A stretch of 64,000 nt of DNA from Haloarcula limicola (GTDB lineage: Archaea; Halobacteriota; Halobacteria; Halobacteriales; Haloarculaceae), in assembly GCF_010119205.1 (NCBI RefSeq), contig NZ_WRXM01000001.1, positions 1,364,001 to 1,428,000 on the forward strand. Direction: 5' to 3'. The notes below the pieces were generated by a model that saw only the letters and a list, made by a program, of their open reading frames with translations, ran no database searches and had not been told where the DNA came from. A program made the position numbers and the translations under genes. Each line of letters begins with the position of its first letter. Within the stretch, counting starts at the first letter, position 1. This document shows, in pieces, positions 59,897-64,000 of this stretch.

Positions 59897-60348
59897 TCCG
59901 CGTCCCCCTCGTCGTCCTGCTCGCGGGTCGTTCCTCCCCGCTCGCTGTCCCGAGGCCCGCTCTCCGAGCGCGCCTCGCTATCCCCGAAACCGGCGTCTCG
60001 CAGCCGCTCGATCGCCTCGCTCGGGTCGCCGTCCACACTTCCGTTGACCATCCCGTTCATCCCGTGAGCGACGCGCTTACCGCCGATGGCGACGAGGTCG
60101 ACCGTCTGCTCGTCGCCCGGTTCGAACCGGACGGCGGTGCCCGCGGGGATGTTCAGGCGCATCCCGAAAGCCGCCTCGCGGTCGAACGCGAGGGCGGCGT
60201 TGGCCTCGAAGAAGTGGAAGTGCGACCCGACCTGCACCGGCCGGTCGCCGGTGTTGCCGACGGTCACCGCGGCCGTCTCGCGTCCCTCGTTCAGCGTCAG
60301 CGTTCCCGCTTCGGGTATCACTTCGCCGGGAACGAGGTCTTCAGCCAT
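59893..60348 (-). CDS. ureB: Urease beta subunit UreB
   Basis: The beta subunit, 151 residues, first gene of the urease operon. Core region begins [20 protein letters not shown] and includes [20 protein letters not shown] and [20 protein letters not shown]. It is lengthened by about 45 acidic C-terminal residues ([17 protein letters not shown] region), a halophilic adaptation. ATG at 60348 begins the transcribed unit. Confidence 0.95.
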   Translation of the reverse strand: MAEDLVPGEVIPEAGTLTLNEGRETAAVTVGNTGDRPVQVGSHFHFFEANAALAFDREAAFGMRLNIPAGTAVRFEPGDEQTVDLVAIGGKRVAHGMNGMVNGSVDGDPSEAIERLRDAGFGDSEARSESGPRDSERGGTTREQDDEGDAE

Positions 60349-60362
60349 GTCGCACCTCTCCC

Positions 60363-60448
60363 GGCGCTATTTTCGACTGTTTGTCCAGCATATGGCTTTT
60401 GGTTTGGACAGCCGTGATAAGCAACTTCCTCTCGGCGCAAATAGCGCC
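60363..60448. promoter_or_regulatory. Urease operon promoter with long inverted repeat
   Basis: GGCGCTATTT (60363-60372) and AAATAGCGCC (60439-60448) form a perfect 10-base inverted repeat flanking 66 bases; the second arm is itself part of GGCGC-AAATA-GCGCC (60434-60448). Between them TGTCCA and TGGACA also pair. A TATA candidate on the minus strand is GCTTATC (about 60413-60419). Confidence 0.45.
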
Positions 60449-60513
60449 ACTCGGTGCGGTATTTTAGCCACTTCGTCACGGTGACGCTCGTTCGACTGGA
60501 CGAGCGTCCAACG

Positions 60514-61353
60514 TCACCCGTCGAGTCGGGCGCGCGCCTCGGCAACCGTCAAGGGCACGTCCTCTCGCCCCTCGAACAGGCGGACGACCTGCGGCGGGCG
60601 AAGGTCGCAGTCGGTCAACAGATCGACGTCGGTCAGTATCTCGCGGGTCGGGCCGCGGGCGGCCACCTCGCCGGCGGAATCGAGCAGAATCACGCGGTCG
60701 GCGACGTGCGGGACGAGTTCCGTCTCCGGCGTGGACGTGACCAGCGTGACGCCGTCGGAGCGGCGCTCCGACGATCCCCCACTCGCTTCGCTCGCGGGGC
60801 CGCCTTCGGCCGAGAGCTCGTCGAGCAGCGAGAGGATCTCGGCGCGGTTAGCGGCGTCGACGTTGCTCACCGGCTCGTCGAGCAAGAGCGCGTCCGGTTC
60901 GACGGTGAGCGCGCTCGCAAGCGCCGCGCGGCGCTGCTCGCCGCCGCTGAGTCGGAACGGCGGCTTCGAGAGCAGTCCGTCGAGGTCGAGTCGGTCAGCG
61001 AGTCTCGCGACGCGGCGCTCGACCTCGGCTCGCGGAAGGTCCTGCTGGGCCGGGCCGTATGCGAGATCCTCTCTGACGGTGGGGTTGAACAGGTACTCGG
61101 CGGGGTCCTGCGTGAGGACGCTCAGGCGCTCCCGGACCGAGTCGGCGTCGGTCGTCTCCCCGAAGTACCGGACCGTCCCGGCGTCCGGTTCGACGAGGCC
61201 GCCGAGCAACTGGAGGAGCGTGCTCTTGCCCGCGCCGTTCGGGCCGAGCAGCGCGACCCGCTCGCCCGCGTCGATCGTCACGTCGACGCCGTCGACGGCG
61301 AGCGTCCCGTCCGGATAGGCGTACCGCAGACCCGTCGCCTCGATAGCGGTCAC
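60514..61353 (-). CDS. cbiO: Nickel/cobalt ECF transporter ATPase
   Basis: A 279-residue ATPase of the energy-coupling-factor importer. Walker A LLGPNGAGKSTLL, Q-loop RLSVLTQDPAEYLFNPTVRED, signature PPFRLSGGEQRRAALAS, Walker B ALLLDEPVSNVD, and a Gly/Ser-rich insert (GGPASEASGGSSERR) before the H-loop-like LVTSTPETELVPH, in which the usual His is replaced by Thr/Pro. GTG start at 61353 with a 4-base overlap to cbiQ. The lacking H-loop His is notable. Confidence 0.9.
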   Translation of the reverse strand: MTAIEATGLRYAYPDGTLAVDGVDVTIDAGERVALLGPNGAGKSTLLQLLGGLVEPDAGTVRYFGETTDADSVRERLSVLTQDPAEYLFNPTVREDLAYGPAQQDLPRAEVERRVARLADRLDLDGLLSKPPFRLSGGEQRRAALASALTVEPDALLLDEPVSNVDAANRAEILSLLDELSAEGGPASEASGGSSERRSDGVTLVTSTPETELVPHVADRVILLDSAGEVAARGPTREILTDVDLLTDCDLRPPQVVRLFEGREDVPLTVAEARARLDG

Positions 61354-62144
61354 GCGAGGCTCACCCCGGCGACGGCGGCGAGGACGACCAGCGCGAATCC
61401 GGCGTCGGCCGCGCCGAGCGAACCGCGAGAGCGGGTCGGCGTCGCGCCCGTTCCGCCGCGGGCGCGGGCGGCCCGCTGGACCCCCTCGCCGCGTTCGAGG
61501 CTCCGCAGGAGAAACGTGCCGACGAAGTTCCCCGAGTCGCGCCACGTGCGGCGTAGATCCGGCTCCGCGAGCGTGCGGCCCCGCCGCGCGCGGACCATCC
61601 GTTCGAGTTCCGCGAAGAACAGCAGCAGATACCGGTAGGTGATCGCCAGCAGCGAGACGGCGATGGTCGGGGCGCGCAGGCGGCGGAGCGCGGCCAACAG
61701 GTCCGAAAAGCGCGTCGTCAGCAGGAGGACCGAGAGGAAGGCGACGCAGGCGGCCACGCGAACGGCGAAGACCGCGACGTACTCGACCCCGGGGGCCGAC
61801 AGCGGCGTCCCCGCGAACGTCGGACCGTCCATCAGGACAGCCTGCGGGGCGACGACGACCACCGCGAACGCGGCCGGCCCGGTCGCTCGCCCGAGAAACG
61901 TGCGCGCGGGGACCCGAGAGAGGAGCGCGAGCGCGGCGGCCACCCCCGCGAGGAGGGCGACGCTCTGCAGGTCGCGCCGGGTGACGGTGAACGCGACGAG
62001 GGCGACGACGCCGACCAACTTGACGCTCGGCGCGACGGCCTGCAGGAAGCCGGACCGTTCGGGCACGTCCTCGGCGAGCAAGAACCAGCGGGCCCGGGCC
62101 GCGATCGCCGCGACGGTGCGGTCCAGCAGGTCAGTGCGCGCCAT
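61350..62144 (-). CDS. cbiQ: Nickel/cobalt ECF transporter transmembrane T component
   Basis: A 264-residue EcfT-type membrane protein with about six helices. The conserved Ala-Arg-Gly coupling motifs appear as MVRARRGRTLAEPD near residue 180 and AARARGGTGATPT near 230. They dock with the CbiO ATPase. Overlaps CbiN by 14 bases upstream and CbiO downstream, so the four genes are one operon. Confidence 0.92.
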   Translation of the reverse strand: MARTDLLDRTVAAIAARARWFLLAEDVPERSGFLQAVAPSVKLVGVVALVAFTVTRRDLQSVALLAGVAAALALLSRVPARTFLGRATGPAAFAVVVVAPQAVLMDGPTFAGTPLSAPGVEYVAVFAVRVAACVAFLSVLLLTTRFSDLLAALRRLRAPTIAVSLLAITYRYLLLFFAELERMVRARRGRTLAEPDLRRTWRDSGNFVGTFLLRSLERGEGVQRAARARGGTGATPTRSRGSLGAADAGFALVVLAAVAGVSLA

Positions 62145-62436
62145 CGGAGTCGGTACCGAGCAGCCGACCGAGACCGGCCGCCGCGAGCAGCGTCAGCGCC
62201 GTCCCGACGATCGCCGAGACGAGGGTCCCGCTCGCGCCACCGAGGCCGGGGACGCCGTAGTCGGGGAGCGGTGCGACGCCGCTCGATTCGGCGTGGTCGG
62301 TCGCGCCGGTCGCTTCGGCGGCGTTCTCGAGCGGCTCGGCGTAGCCGACCGCGCCGGCCGCCCACCCGAACACCGGAGCCAGCAGCGTGAGGACGAGCAG
62401 CGCCGCGAGAGCACGCGGGAGCCAGTCGGGGGCCAT
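62131..62436 (-). CDS. cbiN: CbiN-like/PDGLE small membrane component
   Basis: A 101-residue protein with two membrane helices (about residues 8-30 and 75-95) and an external stretch of about 45 residues between, including VAPLPDYGVPGLGGASG, the PDGLE-type signature. CbiN/NikN-type proteins assist metal loading of CbiM. It overlaps CbiM by one base and CbiQ by 14. Confidence 0.85.
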   Translation of the reverse strand: MAPDWLPRALAALLVLTLLAPVFGWAAGAVGYAEPLENAAEATGATDHAESSGVAPLPDYGVPGLGGASGTLVSAIVGTALTLLAAAGLGRLLGTDSDGAH

Positions 62437-63074
62437 CAGACGCTCGCCTCCCCCGCGGCGGTCGGTCGGAGGTCCGGCCGAGCGTCGGCGAGATACCGAT
62501 AGACGGCGGCCGTGATCGCACCTTCGACGAGGCCGAGGACGAGGTGGCCGACGCCCATGATGGCCAGCGTGGTGAGCAACTGGTACTCGAACGCCGACGA
62601 GAGGCCGAGCTGGAGGCCGGCCGAGAGCGCGCCGGCGGTGATACCGAGCCAGCCGGCGGCGAAGGCCGCGCGGAATTCGCCGTAGGGCGCGACCGCGCGA
62701 TAGACGGCGTAGCCGACGTACACCTCGACGATGGCCATGTTGAAGACGTTCGCGCCGAGGACGACGAGGCCGCCGTCGCCGAAGACGAGGGCCTGGATCG
62801 TCACGACGGTGGCCACGCAGAGCGCGCCGAGATGTGGACCCAGCAGGATGGCGGCGAACGCGCCGCCGACGAAGTGAGCGCTCGTCCCGCCCGGGATGGG
62901 CCAGTTGAGCATCTGGGCAGCGAAGACGCCGGCGGCGACGACGCCGACGAGCGGCGCGCGGGCGTCGGAGATCTCCCCGTCTATCCGCTTGGCGGCGTAA
63001 CCGAGCACCGCGGCGGAGAGCGCGCCGAACAGCAGCGCGAGGGACAGGTCGACGTACCCGTCTGGAATGTGCAT
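62436..63074 (-). CDS. cbiM: Nickel/cobalt ECF substrate-binding protein CbiM
   Basis: The substrate-specific membrane component, 212 residues, about seven helices. It starts MHIPDGYVDLSLALL: the N-terminal Met-His pair coordinates the metal in family members, so the start codon is firm. WPIPGGTSAHFVGGAFAAIL contains the second conserved His, and VATVVTIQALVFGDGGLVVL the third conserved region. First gene of the importer operon; a palindrome over its promoter (63101-63126) is a NikR operator candidate. Nickel is inferred from neighbours; CbiM can also take cobalt. Confidence 0.94.
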   Translation of the reverse strand: MHIPDGYVDLSLALLFGALSAAVLGYAAKRIDGEISDARAPLVGVVAAGVFAAQMLNWPIPGGTSAHFVGGAFAAILLGPHLGALCVATVVTIQALVFGDGGLVVLGANVFNMAIVEVYVGYAVYRAVAPYGEFRAAFAAGWLGITAGALSAGLQLGLSSAFEYQLLTTLAIMGVGHLVLGLVEGAITAAVYRYLADARPDLRPTAAGEASV

Positions 63075-63100
63075 GTCACTGCGTCCCCGCCCGGCCGGGA

Positions 63101-63126
63101 TAATACTTTCTCATCGCGCAGTATTA
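63101..63126. promoter_or_regulatory. NikR operator candidate
   Basis: TAATACT-N12-AGTATTA, a perfect 7-base inverted repeat between cbiM and nikR. The left arm covers the minus-strand TATA element of cbiM (GTATTATC), 28 bases before the cbiM start. The nikR TATA (CATATTA, 63150-63156) is 24 bases away from the right arm. This could repress cbiM when nickel is plentiful. Confidence 0.6.
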
Positions 63127-63180
63127 CTGTCGGTCCGACGGTAGCCACGCATATTACCCCCACTCGCCTACGCCCGGGGT

Positions 63181-63591
63181 ATGAGCGACGACATCGACCG
63201 GATCAGCCTGACGCTGCCGTCGGCGATGGTCGAGCGGCTGGACGGGATCGTCGACGACTGGGAGTACGCCAGTCGCTCCGAGGCGATCAGGGATTCGCTG
63301 CGGGACTTTTTCGCCGACTACGAGTGGGAGACCGCCGGCGACGAACAGCACCACGGGACGATCGTCATCGTTCACGACCACCACGTCTCGGGCATCGCCG
63401 ACGACCTCCAGACCATCCAACACGAGATGGCCGACGCCATCACCTCCGTCCAGCACATCCACCTCTCGCACGACACCTGCATGGAGACGCTCGTCGTCGA
63501 GGGGGCGGCCGGCGACATCACCGAACTCGCCAACCGCCTCCGCGCGCTCGGCGGCGTCCAGCAGGTGAAAGTCGTCCTCGTCGGCCAGTAG
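63181..63591 (+). CDS. nikR: Nickel-responsive regulator NikR
   Basis: Ribbon-helix-helix DNA-binding repressor with a C-terminal ACT-type nickel domain, 136 residues. RISLTLPSAMVERLDGIV is the RHH strand and first helix. The high-affinity nickel ligands map onto E. coli NikR with a 5-residue shift: His81 (TIQHEMAD), His92 and His94 (VQHIHLSHD), and Cys100 (DTCMETL). It diverges from cbiM, with the operator candidate in between. Leaderless promoter expected. Confidence 0.95.
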   Translation: MSDDIDRISLTLPSAMVERLDGIVDDWEYASRSEAIRDSLRDFFADYEWETAGDEQHHGTIVIVHDHHVSGIADDLQTIQHEMADAITSVQHIHLSHDTCMETLVVEGAAGDITELANRLRALGGVQQVKVVLVGQ

Positions 63592-63820
63592 TCGGCCGCG
63601 CGACGCGAACGAACCGTCTACAGAAGTCTTTCAGCCGCGCCGACCCCTCTCGAAGTTGGATAGTTGATCTTCTCGTATTATCCACTATATTGGGACGAAT
63701 ATCTGGTAAAATCACCTTCTCCTTTCAGACCCTAATACACGTGGGTAGATGGTTGGACATCTATAAGATAGAATTGCAAACCCTTATTTACCATCTCGGA
63801 AATCGAAGGAACGTCAACAG

Positions 63821-63925
63821 ATGATGGACGAATACCCACATATCTCGCGTAGTTCGTACACGATAGCTGGATATCTCGCAGAATTTAGCTCTGATTGTAA
63901 ACTTAACTCGGGTGATTTCGCGTGA
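63821..63925 (+). CDS. Possible 34-residue leader ORF
   Basis: ATG at 63821 (or 63824) opens a 34-residue frame (DEYPHISRSSYTIAGYLAEF core) whose TGA overlaps the GTG of the next gene (GTGA). A TATA candidate CTTATTTA (63783-63790) sits about 31-38 bases before. It is polar and not a signal peptide. The overlap and promoter spacing support it as a small coupled gene, but no homolog is known to me. Confidence 0.4.
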   Translation: MMDEYPHISRSSYTIAGYLAEFSSDCKLNSGDFA

Positions 63926-64000
63926 GTCGGAAGGGCGTTAGTCGGCGGCGCTTCGTCACCGCTGGCGGTGCCGCACTCGTCGCGGGGCTCGCCGGCTGTT
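63922..64000 (+). CDS. Tat lipoprotein, 3' part outside window
   Basis: First 26 residues. GTG start, then SRKGVSRRRFVTAGGAALVA, a twin-arginine signal (SRRRFV), followed by the lipobox GLAGC at the window edge. Such a leader is typical of haloarchaeal solute-binding proteins, though other surface proteins use it too. Overlaps the small ORF by 4 bases. Function undetermined. Confidence 0.75.
   Translation, partial: MSRKGVSRRRFVTAGGAALVAGLAGC

Overview
The window is high-GC DNA from an extremely halophilic archaeon (class Halobacteria). The signs are acidic proteins, twin-arginine lipoprotein signals with haloarchaeal lipoboxes, a TFB-type initiation factor, ribosomal protein L15e, SepF, phytoene synthase, halocyanin, UbaA, and regulators with C-terminal HTH_10 (bacterio-opsin-activator type) domains. 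Most genes sit in short operons with 1-4 bp start/stop overlaps, and many promoters look leaderless (TATA box about 25-30 bases before the start codon). I saw no tRNA, rRNA, CRISPR array or transposase. The first and last genes are cut by the window edges.

Layout. (1) 1-13381: surface-glycan region. A glycosyltransferase block of two GT4/GT2 pairs, apparently a tandem duplication, leads into a flippase. It is followed by a large multispanning membrane protein, a halocyanin, a sugar-nucleotide epimerase, a dolichol-phosphate-mannose-synthase-like transferase with an extra N-terminal domain, and a DUF1616 protein. (2) 13446-17671: a TFB gene and an HTH_10 regulator that share a near-identical palindrome, then small membrane proteins and lipoproteins. 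(3) 18018-31097: a carbohydrate catabolism island. It holds a CUT1 ABC importer, a rhamnulokinase-type kinase, a class II aldolase, an enolase-superfamily sugar-acid dehydratase, two zinc alcohol dehydrogenases, two SDR dehydrogenases and an IclR-type regulator. The regulator gene carries three copies of a GTTCT-N7-AGAAC site. No aldose isomerase is visible, so the kinase substrate may come from dehydrogenases acting on a polyol.

(4) 31098-41724: a 600-base non-coding stretch with strong hairpins, L15e, crtB with a Bat-like regulator, an RNase R-type nuclease, an HxlR regulator, an ABC exporter and a rhodanese/metallo-beta-lactamase fusion. (5) 42130-44310: a low-GC patch with a lipoprotein and a mosaic PKD protein ending in a CxxCH motif. 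(6) 44479-54857: zinc-ribbon and DUF5611 proteins, an ABC exporter, SepF, a structured repeat beside a PUA gene, a BtuF-like protein, UbaA, an M32 carboxypeptidase and an M20 peptidase.

(7) 54964-63591: a complete urease operon (transcribed ureB-C-A-G-D-E-F), a nickel/cobalt ECF importer (cbiM-N-Q-O) and a divergent nikR with a strong operator candidate over the cbiM TATA box. Together these would import nickel, control that import, and build and load urease. (8) 63592-64000: an AT-rich promoter region, a possible 34-residue leader ORF, and the first residues of a Tat lipoprotein.

The most interesting items are the isomerase-less sugar island with its IclR sites, the palindrome linking the HTH_10 regulator to tfb, the NikR operator, the mosaic CxxCH protein, the structured element at 48354-48603, and the hairpin-rich DNA before L15e. 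Protein family names come from recognising motifs by eye; no database search was run.
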